64,000 nt of DNA, taken from Mycobacterium colombiense (lineage in GTDB: Bacteria; Actinomycetota; Actinomycetes; Mycobacteriales; Mycobacteriaceae). Location: the NCBI RefSeq assembly GCF_001665835.1, contig NZ_LZSX01000065.1, positions 25,949 through 89,948 of the forward strand, written 5' to 3'. Shown here one piece after another: positions 17,034 to 25,695 of the stretch (position 1 is the stretch's first letter; each line of letters starts with the position of its first letter). The notes below the pieces were generated by a model. It did no database searches, was not told where the DNA came from, and saw only the letters and a list, made by a program, of their open reading frames with translations. Made by a program: the position numbers and the translations under genes.

Positions 17034-17501
17034 ATGCCGGGCCGGAACTTTTCCTTCGAAATCACCCGTACCAGCAGCGCGCCCCCCGCGACGGTGTTCC
17101 GGTTGGTAGCCGACGGCGCCAACTGGTCGCAGTGGGCCAAGCCGATTGTCATGCACTCGAGTTGGGCTCGCCAGGGCGATCCCGCGCCGGGCGGCGTCGG
17201 AGCCATCCGCAAGGTGGGCATGTGGCCGGTCTACGTGCAGGAGGAGACGGTCGAGTACGAGCCGGACCGTCGCCACGCCTACAAGCTGGTGGGCCCGGCC
17301 ACCCCGGCCAAGGACTATGGCGGCGAGGTGGTCCTCACGCCGAATGCGTCGGGCGGGACCGACATCCGCTGGACCGGCTCGTTCACCGAAGGCGTTCGCG
17401 GGACGGGCCCGCTGATGCGCGCCGCCATGGGCGGGGCTGTCCGGTTTTTCGCGGGCCGGTTGGTGAAGGCGGCCGATCGCGAATCCACCGGCGGCCGCTA
17501 G
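17034..17501 (+). CDS. SRPBCC (polyketide cyclase/dehydrase-like) protein
   Basis: 155 residues from ATG 17034, with AGGAG six bases upstream. A START/Bet v1-like domain: N-terminal strand FSFEITRTSSAPPATVFRLV, then VADGANWSQWA, central strands (AYKLVGPATPAKDYGGEVVL) and the long C-terminal helix MRAAMGGAVRFFAGRLVKAA. Such proteins bind hydrophobic ligands; enzymatic activity is unproven for most. The gene is isolated, divergent from the fatty-acyl-AMP ligase gene across a 208-bp gap in which no recognisable site is seen. Confidence 0.88.
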   Translation: MPGRNFSFEITRTSSAPPATVFRLVADGANWSQWAKPIVMHSSWARQGDPAPGGVGAIRKVGMWPVYVQEETVEYEPDRRHAYKLVGPATPAKDYGGEVVLTPNASGGTDIRWTGSFTEGVRGTGPLMRAAMGGAVRFFAGRLVKAADRESTGGR

Positions 17502-17520
17502 GTTCTCGCATGGCGCATGA

Positions 17521-17539
17521 CGGCCGCGCAGAGCGGCCG
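17521..17539. terminator. Weak GC-rich hairpin between convergent genes
   Basis: Arms CGGCCGC / GCGGCCG with a five-base loop, between the SRPBCC stop and the convergent Gln-rich protein stop. There is no T-run. Confidence 0.35.
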
Positions 17540-17558
17540 CCACGCTTGGATTCACGAT

Positions 17559-17942
17559 TTACGGGTTGTTGAACTGGTTCTCGTAGGTCTGTTGCTGCTG
17601 CATGTCCTGATTGAACTGCTGCTGGGCCTGCTCGTTTTGCTCTTCTGCCTGTTGCATCGATTGCTGCAGCTGCTGCTGATTCAGCTGCTGTTGCAGCCGG
17701 GCCTGGTCGTCGCCGTCATCGGCCGCGAGGCCGCCGCCGGTGAGGCCCGGCGGCGCCTGGGGTGAAAAGGCCATGTCCGTCAGGCGCACCGATCTGGATC
17801 CGAGCGTCGTTCCGGGGGTCGGGAGCTGCGCCGCGTCGTAGACGGCCAGGACGGCCAGGGTCGCGGCGCCCGCGAGAGTGAGGCGCAGTAGTGGCCGGCG
17901 GCGTCCGCCGGCGATCGTGGGGTGAGGGGTATTAGCGGTCAT
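17559..17942 (-). CDS. Gln-rich exported or membrane-anchored hypothetical protein
   Basis: 127 residues from ATG 17942. A basic N-terminus (RRRPLLRL) precedes a hydrophobic segment LTLAGAATLAVLAVYDAA, probably an uncleaved anchor or signal. The C-terminal half from about residue 80 is dominated by Gln, Asn and Glu (blocks such as QQQLNQQQLQQSMQQAEEQN), with strong coiled-coil potential. No domain is recognised. It is the first of several low-complexity exported proteins between 17.5 and 20.2 kb. Confidence 0.75.
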   Translation of the reverse strand: MTANTPHPTIAGGRRRPLLRLTLAGAATLAVLAVYDAAQLPTPGTTLGSRSVRLTDMAFSPQAPPGLTGGGLAADDGDDQARLQQQLNQQQLQQSMQQAEEQNEQAQQQFNQDMQQQQTYENQFNNP

Positions 17943-18115
17943 CTTCCAGGTATGCGCCGCGTTCTTAGCTGCCCCCTGGGGCGCGGCTGTCGCCTTGATA
18001 TGAAGCCCGTGCGGCCGTCGGAAGGTCGCCGGACCCGGCCGTCGTCGAAAGCCACGCCGCATCCCGGCGAAATGCGCGGGCCGCAAAGGGAATTCGCGCG
18101 GACAGGTGTGCAGCG

Positions 18116-19279
18116 TTACTTCGCGTCGACCTCGTCCTGGTATTTCTTGGTCATGTGCGCGACGGCGTCCAACTGCGACTGCGCGAGGTTCTCGCGAGCC
18201 TGGCCGGCGCGCGCGGCGGCGTCCAGCGTCGGCTGCGCCAGCCCCTGGAAGTGCGGCATCACCTCGGCGGCGAACAACTCGGCGGACCGTCGGGTGGCGG
18301 CCGGGTTGGCCCACTCCTGGCCCATCTGCAGCATGCAGCCGAAACCGCCGGACTGATCCCACAACCGCTGCACCTGTTCGCGCGCCCGCTCGGGCGTGCC
18401 GATGACGCCCGCACCGTTGTCGTTGATGACGTCGATCATTTCGTCGAGCTGCTCGCCGGGCATCGTCATCTGCGGGAACGCGGCCACTTTCTGGAAGTAC
18501 CGGAACCACGGCTCGATGCCGAACTTGACCTCTTCACGGGCCTGCTTCTCGGTCTCGGCGAGGTGGAACAAACCGACCAGGCTCCAGTTCTTGCGGTCTA
18601 CCTGCGTGCCGAAGGCCGCGGCGCGCTCCTCGACGATGCCCCAGTGGTAGGACAGCGCATTGAAACCCTCGACGGTCAGGGTTGCCCCGATGGACAGCAG
18701 GCCGATGCCGTGCTTGCCGGCCAGCCGCGCGCCCGTCGGTGACGCGACTGCGGCGACGGACAGCGGGATCCCTCCGTCGGAGTAGGGGGCAAGCTGCAGC
18801 TTGGCATCGAAGAGCTGGTGGGTGGCGGTCTTGGCGCTGACCGTCTCCCCGGCCAGCAATCGCACGACGATGTCGAGGTTGGTTTCCAGCAGCTCTCGGG
18901 TGTCGGTGGGGGTGAGTCCGATCATCGACGAGTCGCTGGGCAGCGAGCCGGGCCCCACACCGCCGATGATGCGGCCGTGCGTCAGGTGATCCAGCAGCAT
19001 CAGCCGGTCGGCGACCCAGAGCGGGTTGTGATACGACAACGAGATGACTCCGGTACCGAACCGGATCCGCTTCGCCCGTTCGGCGGCCGCGGCGATGAAA
19101 ATCTCTGGGGAACTGATGATTTCGCTGCCGGCCGAGTGGTGTTCGCCCAACCACACTTCGTCGAAGCCGAGGGCGTCGAGATGCTCGACGAATGCCAGAT
19201 CCCGCTGCAGGGCCAGCGTCGGGTTGGTGCCTGCGCGGTGGAACGGGGCGATGAAGTATCCGAACCTGAGCTTCGACAT
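18116..19279 (-). CDS. LLM-class flavin-dependent oxidoreductase
   Basis: 387 residues of the luciferase-like monooxygenase family: N-terminal strand LRFGYFIAPFHRAGTNP, EVWLGEHHSAGSEIISSPE, RIRFGTGVISLSYHNPLWVADRL-type segments and GRIIGGVGPGSLPSD. These bind FMNH2 or F420 in a TIM barrel and oxidise small substrates such as alkanes, aldehydes or terpenoids; mycobacteria encode many. The length and the HH motif favour the flavin-dependent group close to bacterial luciferase alpha. The gene is monocistronic. Confidence 0.92.
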   Translation of the reverse strand: MSKLRFGYFIAPFHRAGTNPTLALQRDLAFVEHLDALGFDEVWLGEHHSAGSEIISSPEIFIAAAAERAKRIRFGTGVISLSYHNPLWVADRLMLLDHLTHGRIIGGVGPGSLPSDSSMIGLTPTDTRELLETNLDIVVRLLAGETVSAKTATHQLFDAKLQLAPYSDGGIPLSVAAVASPTGARLAGKHGIGLLSIGATLTVEGFNALSYHWGIVEERAAAFGTQVDRKNWSLVGLFHLAETEKQAREEVKFGIEPWFRYFQKVAAFPQMTMPGEQLDEMIDVINDNGAGVIGTPERAREQVQRLWDQSGGFGCMLQMGQEWANPAATRRSAELFAAEVMPHFQGLAQPTLDAAARAGQARENLAQSQLDAVAHMTKKYQDEVDAK

Positions 19280-19446
19280 TGAAGTCCCCTTGCATCCGAG
19301 TTGCGGAGAACCATAACTCGAATCACGGGCTCGCCCTAGGCCCGACAGAAGGGTTCAGCCGATGGGGCCAGGTAATCCCGGCCCCACCGGCTAGGGAAAC
19401 AAGTCTTTGTGGTGCGTTTCAGCGCCGGCTCAACGCGGCTCGGCGA

Positions 19447-19791
19447 TCAGTAGCCGCCGCAGACGTTGCCGACGCAACCGCCACCGCCGCCCGGTCCGCC
19501 ACCGCCACCGCCGACGCCGGGAATGCTGCCGCCGCCTCCGCCGGGGCCGCCGCCACCGGTCGGGCCGCCGGGCACACCGCCGCCGCCACCGCCGGGGCCG
19601 CCGCCGCCATTCGGGCCGCCGGGCTCGCCGCCGCCGGGTGCAGTCGTGGGTGCGACGCTGGAAGACGGGGTGGTCGTCGGGGTGGTGGTGCTGCTCGGGC
19701 CGCCTTTATGACCGCCGCCGCAGGCGACCGACAGCACGAGCATGGCTGCACCGCCGAACAGCGCGACCGTCGTCCTCGGTCCAGATCTCAT
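19447..19791 (-). CDS. Gly/Pro-rich exported protein with a terminal Cys pair
   Basis: 114 residues from ATG 19791, which has a GGGGG ribosome site; a TTG four codons upstream is less likely. A signal peptide (TTVALFGGAAMLVLSVAC) ends at a Cys that could be lipid-modified, though the -3 Ser is not ideal for a lipobox. Then come a Thr/Ser/Pro linker suited to O-mannosylation, about 60 residues of Gly with Pro interruptions, and the end CVGNVCGGY with a CxxxxC pair. Function is unknown. The next gene on this strand encodes another short exported protein ending in a Cys pair. Confidence 0.75.
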   Translation of the reverse strand: MRSGPRTTVALFGGAAMLVLSVACGGGHKGGPSSTTTPTTTPSSSVAPTTAPGGGEPGGPNGGGGPGGGGGGVPGGPTGGGGPGGGGGSIPGVGGGGGGPGGGGGCVGNVCGGY

Positions 19792-19943
19792 CAGATCCCC
19801 CAATCGCCACTTGCGTCACTTCGCCCCGCCCCCTTTTCCGTACCCCAGGGCGCAGCCGCGCAAACAGATTTCGGCGCCGAGATTGCACCGGACGAAGATG
19901 GCCCATCACGCCGGTGTGATGGGCCATCGCGAACGGTGATCGG

Positions 19944-20162
19944 CTAGCAATTAGCTCCGGGGATGCAACCGGCGAGCATGGCGACGTGCTCGCCTGGCGC
20001 GGGTGTGCCGGGCTTCGTCGTCGTGACACCGGGTGACGGATGCGTCGCTGCCGTCGATGCGCTGCCCGTCGGGCTAACACCGACGGCACCGAATCCGACC
20101 GTCAAAACAACCGCTGCCGCACCACCGCACACGGTGATCGCCTTCTTGATTGGGGTTCTCAT
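19944..20162 (-). CDS. Short exported peptide ending in a Cys pair
   Basis: 72 residues from ATG 20162, with GAGAGGAG upstream. A signal peptide (KKAITVCGGAAAVVLTVGFG) is followed by a Ser/Thr/Pro linker (STAATHPSPGVTTTKPGTPA) and a short hydrophobic end, EHVAMLAGCIPGANC. The mature peptide would be about 40 residues with one likely disulfide. No family is recognised. It lies 152 bp upstream of the Gly/Pro-rich gene on the same strand and shares its architecture. Confidence 0.7.
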   Translation of the reverse strand: MRTPIKKAITVCGGAAAVVLTVGFGAVGVSPTGSASTAATHPSPGVTTTKPGTPAPGEHVAMLAGCIPGANC

Positions 20163-20424
20163 CAGGCACTCCTCTCGGCTCCGGCGTATTTGTTAAATCT
20201 GAACGCACTTTTGTTACAAGCTAAATCCTACACTTGTGCAACTGTTCGCAAGGTAAATTCTTGGCAGCGCGTACGGTGGCGAACCGATGTCGAGCGGACG
20301 CGCGCGCGACGGCCATGGTGCGCGCCGTGGACCGACCGCCCGCGAAAGCCGGCCGGCCTGGGTCGATAGCAGCGATCAGCGGCCGCCGCATGCGTCGATG
20401 TGGCGGCCGCTGTCGACCCGCTGG
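20163..20424. other. Intergenic region between isocitrate lyase 2 and the exported peptide gene
   Basis: 262 bp. The left part (about 20190-20270) is AT-richer than its surroundings and probably carries the promoter of the exported peptide gene (minus strand). The right end holds the terminator hairpin of the isocitrate lyase gene. No coding frame with a plausible start was found. Confidence 0.5.
20377..20412 (-). terminator. Hairpin downstream of isocitrate lyase 2
   Basis: Perfect 11-bp arms CAGCGGCCGCC / GGCGGCCGCTG with a 14-base loop, 13 bp past the isocitrate lyase stop. It lacks a U-tract, like many mycobacterial terminators. Confidence 0.55.
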
Positions 20425-22713
20425 CTAATTTTCTTTAGTAATCAGCTTGCGCAGCGCGACCCGGTCGGGCTGCAGCAACTCCGCGATGCGGGGCCGGTTC
20501 ACCTCGGCAACGATGATCTCGCCGACCTCCTGGTAGACCTCGCTGAAGATGCCGTGCGATTTCATCTTCTCGGTCTGATACTGGTTGTCCTCGGTCGGCG
20601 TCACGTAGATCACCGCGTCGGCCTTGAAGCGGTGCACCAGCCAGAGGTGGATCAGCGTCATCAGCCGCTTCTGCCGGAGCTTCTCGGCGAAGGTGTTCTG
20701 GTCGCGCACCTGAAGGATGCTGCGGCCGTGCCGGTCCTTGATCGGGTCGACGACGACGTTGGCCAGCTGCTCGTCGTCGTTGCCGTAGATGCCCAGCTCG
20801 AGCACGTCCGAGCCGGCCCGCCGGGGCCGCAGTTGCACGCGGAGTTTCTCGCCGAGGTTGTAGTTCTCGCTCCACATCGCCAGCCACTCCTCGAGCAGCT
20901 TCTTCGGCACCTCGGTCTGCACCAGGTGCTGATGCTGGGTCGAGCCCTCGCCCATCGCCTTGGTGGTCGCGGTGCGACCTGAGGACGCGGTGAGTGCCGC
21001 GTCGCTCCGCGGGCCGCCGACCAGGGTTTGCGGTGTGCGGTAAGGCGATTCGACCAGGCGCATCTTGCGCTGCAGGCGGGCCAGCGCCAGCATTCCGTCC
21101 TGTTGCAGCGAGGTCGCGAACTCCTCGGCCGCGACGCCGTCGATCTGGTGACCGCCGTAGGTGATGAAGTTGAAGACGAAGCCCATCTTGCCCAGTTCCT
21201 CGGGGAACTGTTTCATCTGCTCGTCGGTCATGCCGGTGGTGTCCCAGTTGAACGACGGCGACAGGTTGTAGGCCAGCATCTGGTCGGGGAACTCGGCGTG
21301 GATGGCGTCGGCGAACTGCTTGGCGTCGGCCAGGTCGGCGGTCTTGGTCTCCATCCACAGGATGTCGGCGAACGGCGCGGCCGCCAGCGACTTGGCGATG
21401 GCGTACGGGATGCCGCCGCGGATCTGGTAGTAGCCCTCCGGGGTCTTGGACAGTTCGCAGTCCCAACCGGGGTCGACGCCGAGCTCCTTCGCCTTGGACT
21501 TGGCGGAGTACAGGGACGCGCGCGCGGCGAAGGCTCGCCACTCGTCGACGCTCATGTCGGCCGGCTCGCCCTCGCTGGCATCGAATCCGAGCACCTCGGC
21601 CACGGCCTCGCCGTAGGTCATCAGCCCGGCGTCGTCCTCCCAGGCCGCCACGAACCGCGACTCGACCTGGTCGAACAGGTCGTCGATCGACTGCTGACCG
21701 TTCTCGCGCCAGGCGTTGACGGCATCAGAGATCACGCCCTGGATGCCCTGACGCTCGAGCCAGGCGCCGGCCTCGGCGTACTCCCCCTCCGGCAGCGCAT
21801 AGAGGAGGTGACCATTGAGGTCCTTGACGCCCAGCTCGTAGAAACGGCGCACCATGGCCAGGAAGCACGACTTGTACGACGGGATGTTGAGGTTTGTGGC
21901 GCCGAGCAGGAACGGCTGGTCGCGCTCGTCGGCCCGGCTGTCGAGCAGGTTGGCCGCCTCGGCATCGGTACGCGCGACGATGATCCCCGGCACCTTCATG
22001 ATGTCGAGCTGGAAGCGCGCGGCGTTGAGGCGTTTGATCTGCTCGTCCGACGGGACCAGCACCTTGCCGCCCTGGTGGCCACACTTCTTGGTACCGGGGC
22101 GCTGGTCCTCGATGTGGTACCCGGGCACGCCGACCTCGACGAACCGGCGGATCAGGTTGCGCACGTGCGGGTCACCACCGTGGCCGGTGTCCGCGTCGGC
22201 GATGATGAACGGCCGGTAGTCGTATTCCGTGGCGGTGGCCCGCTGCTGCTCGCTCATGTTCAGGCGCTGGTACTGCTGGTTGCGGTCGGCGGTCAGCAGC
22301 GCGCGCACCAACACCGCGGCGTCGTCGGGCACCTGGCTCAGCGGGTAACTGGCGAGGTCGGGTCCGGGATCCTCGGTGGTGGAGCCTTTGGCGGACGTCG
22401 CCCAACCACCCAGATAGATCCCCTCGATGCCCATGCGCTTCATCGCGACGGCCTGGCCGGGCGAGTACGGGCCGAACGTGGTGATGCTCTTCTTCTCGGC
22501 GAACAGCTCGCGCAGCCGCTCGTAAAACGCGGCCGCCGCGCTGCGGGCGACGGTGTAGTCGGTGGGGATGGTGCCGCGCTGCTCCGCTACCTGGCGGGCC
22601 GTGAAGAGGCGCGTGATGCGAGAAAAGCGCGGGTCGTCGAAGTATTGCTGCGTGGCAGCGACCTCGTCGTCAAACGATGGCCGGACTTGCGTGTCCCTAT
22701 CAATGATCGCCAT
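20425..22713 (-). CDS. aceA: Isocitrate lyase 2, full length
   Basis: 762 residues from ATG 22713, with GAAGAGGAGCG upstream. This is the long isocitrate lyase/methylisocitrate lyase form of mycobacteria: catalytic signature KKCGH at 209-213 (Cys211), metal-binding [10 protein letters not shown] at 171-180, and an extra C-terminal domain of about 170 residues after [13 protein letters not shown]. It splits isocitrate into glyoxylate and succinate for the glyoxylate shunt and methylisocitrate in propionate disposal. In M. tuberculosis H37Rv the same gene is split into Rv1915 and Rv1916; here it is intact. The MBL-fold gene lies upstream on the same strand. Confidence 0.96.
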   Translation of the reverse strand: MAIIDRDTQVRPSFDDEVAATQQYFDDPRFSRITRLFTARQVAEQRGTIPTDYTVARSAAAAFYERLRELFAEKKSITTFGPYSPGQAVAMKRMGIEGIYLGGWATSAKGSTTEDPGPDLASYPLSQVPDDAAVLVRALLTADRNQQYQRLNMSEQQRATATEYDYRPFIIADADTGHGGDPHVRNLIRRFVEVGVPGYHIEDQRPGTKKCGHQGGKVLVPSDEQIKRLNAARFQLDIMKVPGIIVARTDAEAANLLDSRADERDQPFLLGATNLNIPSYKSCFLAMVRRFYELGVKDLNGHLLYALPEGEYAEAGAWLERQGIQGVISDAVNAWRENGQQSIDDLFDQVESRFVAAWEDDAGLMTYGEAVAEVLGFDASEGEPADMSVDEWRAFAARASLYSAKSKAKELGVDPGWDCELSKTPEGYYQIRGGIPYAIAKSLAAAPFADILWMETKTADLADAKQFADAIHAEFPDQMLAYNLSPSFNWDTTGMTDEQMKQFPEELGKMGFVFNFITYGGHQIDGVAAEEFATSLQQDGMLALARLQRKMRLVESPYRTPQTLVGGPRSDAALTASSGRTATTKAMGEGSTQHQHLVQTEVPKKLLEEWLAMWSENYNLGEKLRVQLRPRRAGSDVLELGIYGNDDEQLANVVVDPIKDRHGRSILQVRDQNTFAEKLRQKRLMTLIHLWLVHRFKADAVIYVTPTEDNQYQTEKMKSHGIFSEVYQEVGEIIVAEVNRPRIAELLQPDRVALRKLITKEN

Positions 22714-22957
22714 GTCTACGCTCCTCTTCAGCACGATTCCACTGAACGTGAGTCTATCCCCGGGAACGGCAGTTCAATCAGGGGTCGAAGGACTCGAGCC
22801 AAAACTGTTGCCGCACCCTGTACTTGCGCGAGCTTTTCGGCGGCGGGCCGGCGATCGGCGCGGATCGTTCGCTGTCCGGGATGCTCGCCGGCCGTGGCGC
22901 CGCGCCGTCGTGGGACGTCAATGCCTTGGGAGACAATCCCTTTCGGCATGGTGCCGA
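22714..22957. other. Intergenic region upstream of isocitrate lyase 2
   Basis: 244 bp that must hold the aceA promoter on the minus strand. An imperfect long-loop inverted repeat (GGCCGGCGA ... TCGCCGGCC, about 22849-22895) is present, but I see no convincing operator or coding frame. Confidence 0.4.
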
Positions 22958-23671
22958 TCACGGCGCTGCCGCACGACGGGCCAGCCAGTCCCGCTGGCGC
23001 CGGACGAACCCCGCGTCGACGACGTCGCCATGGCCCGGAACGTAGATCGCGTCGGGGCCACCGACCGCCAGCAGCCGGTCCAGGGTCGCGGGCCAGGCCG
23101 CGACATCGGAGTCGGCGTCGATCGCGGGGTCGCCGGACTCCTCCACCAAGTCACCGGTGAACAACACGACCCGCTCGCCGTCGTCCGTCCCGGGCGCGAC
23201 CACCACCAAGTCCGAGGCGGTGTGGCCACGGCCGAAATGCGCGATCGCCACCGTCCGGTCCCCGAGGTCGACGACGGCGTCGTAGCCGCCGCTGTGCGCG
23301 GGCCGCAGCGCGGCGATCGCCGCGTCCACCTCGGCGGGGTCGGCGCCATGCCGCAGGGCGTCCACACGGAGCTGGTCGGTAGCCGAGGAAAGGTATTCAG
23401 CCACCTCGGGGGCGCAGTGCACCCGCGCCCCGGTGAACAGCGACGAACCCAGCACATGGTCGAAGTGCTTGTGCGTCAAGACAATATGGTTCACGGGGTG
23501 CCCGGTGAGCAGCCGGGCGTCGGCGTCGATCGCGGCCGCCTCGGTGAGCGTGGTTCCGGTGTCGACCAGCAACACCCCGTCACTGCCCCACACCAGCCCG
23601 ATGGTCACGTCGCAGAACGGGAGCCGGCAGCGATGCACACCGCCGGTCAGTCGTTCCCAAGCGAGATGCAC
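22958..23671 (-). CDS. MBL-fold metallo-hydrolase
   Basis: 237 residues. The zinc motif is THKHFDH (HxHxDH) near residue 67, followed by GRGHTASDL with the next His, LFTGDLVEES with the bridging Asp, and PGHGDVVD with the last His, so the binuclear site is complete. The general form is that of thioesterase or lactonase-like hydrolases. Its position next to isocitrate lyase 2 agrees with the placement of Rv1913 in M. tuberculosis, remembered not checked. About 245 bp separate it from aceA, so they are probably separate transcripts. Confidence 0.88.
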   Translation of the reverse strand: MHLAWERLTGGVHRCRLPFCDVTIGLVWGSDGVLLVDTGTTLTEAAAIDADARLLTGHPVNHIVLTHKHFDHVLGSSLFTGARVHCAPEVAEYLSSATDQLRVDALRHGADPAEVDAAIAALRPAHSGGYDAVVDLGDRTVAIAHFGRGHTASDLVVVAPGTDDGERVVLFTGDLVEESGDPAIDADSDVAAWPATLDRLLAVGGPDAIYVPGHGDVVDAGFVRRQRDWLARRAAAP

Positions 23672-23725
23672 ACCCAGGAAGGTAGCCGCACCGGCTTCCG
23701 GTCACCGCCCCTTTCTCCCGCGCCG

Positions 23726-23767
23726 TTATGTCGGAAATAGTTGACATATCGGGAATGTCCGACATAA
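23726..23767 (+). promoter_or_regulatory. ArsR operator cluster
   Basis: Perfect inverted repeat TTATGTCGGA (23726-23735) and TCCGACATAA (23758-23767), with further ATGTC/GACAT half-sites between them, giving four alternating half-sites in 42 bp. It lies directly before the ArsR gene and suits an ArsR dimer pair that represses the ArsR/SRPBCC unit. Confidence 0.7.
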
Positions 23768-23768
23768 G

Positions 23769-24092
23769 TTGGCGGATGTGGCCAGTGTTGATCGCGTCTT
23801 TCTCGCCTTGGCCAACCCGGTGCGGCGCGAACTGCTGGAGATCCTCTTCGACCAGCCGCTGTCGGCGGGGGAACTCAGCGAACGGTTCGAGCTCAGCCGG
23901 CCCGCAGTGGCCGAGCACCTCAAGGTGCTGCGTGACGCGGGGCTGGTAGCCGACCAGCCGCACGGGCGCCATCGCATCTACCGCCTCACCGCGGAGCCGT
24001 TGGCCGAGCTCGGCGAGTGGCTGCATCCCTTCGAGAAGTTCTGGCGTGCCCGACTGGCCAAGCTCGCCGAGGTAGCAGAGGAGCTGAAATGA
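23769..24092 (+). CDS. ArsR-family winged-helix repressor
   Basis: 107 residues from TTG 23769, or 104 from GTG 23778. Winged-helix core: VDRVFLALANPVRRELLEIL, LSAGELSERFELSRPAVAEH as recognition helix, then RHRIYRLTAEPLAELGEWL. No metal-binding cysteines are present, which places it with the non-metal group that commonly pairs with SRPBCC genes (the SdpR/ArsR-AHSA1 arrangement). The stop overlaps the next start as ATGA. The operator cluster is immediately upstream. Confidence 0.92.
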   Translation: MADVASVDRVFLALANPVRRELLEILFDQPLSAGELSERFELSRPAVAEHLKVLRDAGLVADQPHGRHRIYRLTAEPLAELGEWLHPFEKFWRARLAKLAEVAEELK

Positions 24093-24505
24093 CCGAAACG
24101 TCACGGTTCGCGACCATCCGGGTGGATCAATTCGTGGCGGCGCCACCGGCCACGGTGTGGCGATTGCTGACCGAACCCGCGCTGATGAAGCTGTGGTGGG
24201 CCGAGGGGCAGGTGGCTGCGGTGGTGGGACACCAGTTCACTCTCGACATGCCGGGCTACGGCAAGCAGCCGTGCACGGTGCTCGAGGTCGAGCCGCCGCA
24301 CCGATTCGTCTACACGTTCACCGCCGCCTGGACACTGACCTGGCGGCTGGAAGCCGAGGGGGACGGTACCCGAGTGTTCTTGGAACACAGCGGCTTTGAC
24401 CTCGACGACAAGCGCATGGCGCAGGCGTTCGAGCGGATGGGGCCGGGATGGCGCGACGTCGTCCTGCCCCGGCTCGCTCGGATTGGTGCCCAACCAGGTC
24501 AGTGA
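24089..24505 (+). CDS. SRPBCC / AHSA1-like protein coupled to ArsR
   Basis: 138 residues from ATG 24089, overlapping the ArsR stop. An activator-of-Hsp90-ATPase-like START domain: VDQFVAAPPATVWRLLTEPALMKLWWAE, then a glycine-rich strand, LEVEPPHRFVYTFTAAW, WRLEAEGDGTRVFLEHSGFD and a closing helix. ArsR-AHSA1 pairs are widespread in actinobacteria and usually respond to hydrophobic small molecules. The ligand is not known. Confidence 0.9.
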   Translation: MTETSRFATIRVDQFVAAPPATVWRLLTEPALMKLWWAEGQVAAVVGHQFTLDMPGYGKQPCTVLEVEPPHRFVYTFTAAWTLTWRLEAEGDGTRVFLEHSGFDLDDKRMAQAFERMGPGWRDVVLPRLARIGAQPGQ

Positions 24506-24556
24506 CGCGGCTGTTCGGCCGGTTTCGAGCCGCACCGCACTGGCTATTTCCCCGAC

Positions 24557-25003
24557 ATGGCTATCACCGATTCCCGTGAAGTCGTCATCGAGGCGACGCC
24601 CGACGAAATCATGGATGTGCTGTTCAACATCGAGTCATTGACCGAGTGGTCGCCGGCCCACAAGAAGGTCGAAGTGCTCGAGCGCGACGACCAGAACCAC
24701 CCGACCAGATCCCGACAGGTCGTCAAACTCGTCGGCGTCAGCGACGAACAGGAGCTGGCCTACACAGTTCACGACGACGGCGTGGGCTGGACCCTGATCA
24801 GCGCCAAACAGCAACGCGCTCAGGAGGGTCGGTACACGCTCACCCCCGAAGGCGACTCCACCCGGGTTCACTTCGAGCTGACGGTGGACCTGGTGGCGCC
24901 CGTGCCCGGGTTCCTGGTCAAGAAGGGGGCCAAGAGCCTGATGGACACGGCCACCGAGGGGCTGCGCAAACGGGTGCTCGAAGTCGAGAAGCGCGGCAAG
25001 TAA
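24557..25003 (+). CDS. SRPBCC cyclase/dehydrase-like protein
   Basis: 148 residues. Typical mycobacterial START-like protein: REVVIEATPDEIMDVLFNIE, LTEWSPAHKKVEVLERD, strands through RYTLTPEGDSTRVHFELTVD, and the helix FLVKKGAKSLMDTATEGLRKRV. It is similar in layout to the Rv0854-Rv0857 and TB18.5 group of M. tuberculosis, by memory. It follows the ArsR unit by 51 bp and may be part of the same transcript. Confidence 0.88.
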   Translation: MAITDSREVVIEATPDEIMDVLFNIESLTEWSPAHKKVEVLERDDQNHPTRSRQVVKLVGVSDEQELAYTVHDDGVGWTLISAKQQRAQEGRYTLTPEGDSTRVHFELTVDLVAPVPGFLVKKGAKSLMDTATEGLRKRVLEVEKRGK

Positions 25004-25069
25004 CGTCCCCGCGCCCGGGTGAAAATCGGGTCCTTCCCCACCGGGGGCGCGCGAGTCAGACTGTTATCC

Positions 25070-25678
25070 ATGGAATCGACGCCGGCGGGCACGCTTCAAC
25101 GGATCGCGGCGATCATCGGTACCCTGGCGATCGCGCCGGGGCTGGCCGGCTGCGGCGGCCAAGGTCATAGCCACCAGACCACACCGTCGACGCCGAAGAT
25201 CACCACCCTCGGCCGCACGGCGCCGAACGCGCCCGGGGACGCGCCATTGACGATCAGCAGCCCGGCTTTCGCCGACGGTGCTCCGATTCCGGTGCAGTAC
25301 ACCTGCAAAGGCGCCGACATCGCGCCGCCGTTGGCCTGGTCGGCGCCGCTGGGTGCGGCTCTCGTCGCCGACGACCCCGACGCCGTCAACGGCCTGTACA
25401 TCCACTGGGTCGTCGTGGGGATCGCCCCCGGCTCCGGCAGCACCGCCGATGGTCAGACCCCGGCCGGGGCGAGCGCCCTGCCGAACACGGCGGGCCAGTC
25501 CGCGTACAAGGGTCCCTGTCCCCCGGCCGGAACCGGCACGCATCATTACCGGTTCACCCTCTACCAGCTGCCCAATGACTATCAACTGCCCCGCGGCCTG
25601 GCCGGCGTTCAGGCGGCGCAGACGATCGCCGGCGCCGCGAATGCGCAGGCGCAACTCACCGGAACGTTCGGCGGCTGA
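25070..25678 (+). CDS. YbhB/YbcL (PEBP-like) lipoprotein, LppC-like
   Basis: 202 residues from ATG 25070. A signal peptide ends with a perfect lipobox LAGC, so Cys28 should be lipidated and the protein exported to the membrane surface. The rest is a phosphatidylethanolamine-binding-protein domain: [20 protein letters not shown], then [14 protein letters not shown], and [12 protein letters not shown] with the ligand-site His. In M. tuberculosis the LppC/Rv1910c pair occupies the corresponding place. Ligand and role are unknown. Confidence 0.88.
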   Translation: MESTPAGTLQRIAAIIGTLAIAPGLAGCGGQGHSHQTTPSTPKITTLGRTAPNAPGDAPLTISSPAFADGAPIPVQYTCKGADIAPPLAWSAPLGAALVADDPDAVNGLYIHWVVVGIAPGSGSTADGQTPAGASALPNTAGQSAYKGPCPPAGTGTHHYRFTLYQLPNDYQLPRGLAGVQAAQTIAGAANAQAQLTGTFGG

Positions 25679-25695
25679 ACCCGAGTGGGCCCGCC

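Noticed and set aside
22849..22895. Inverted repeat between the MBL gene and isocitrate lyase
   Set aside because: The arms are GC-only and the loop is about 30 bases, so it is not convincing as operator or terminator.
21028..23160. Very long open frame antisense to isocitrate lyase 2 and beyond
   Set aside because: The opposite strand encodes a complete conserved enzyme. In DNA this GC-rich, antisense frames stay open by codon bias, and the translation has His/Val/Gly/Arg-rich composition with no domain.
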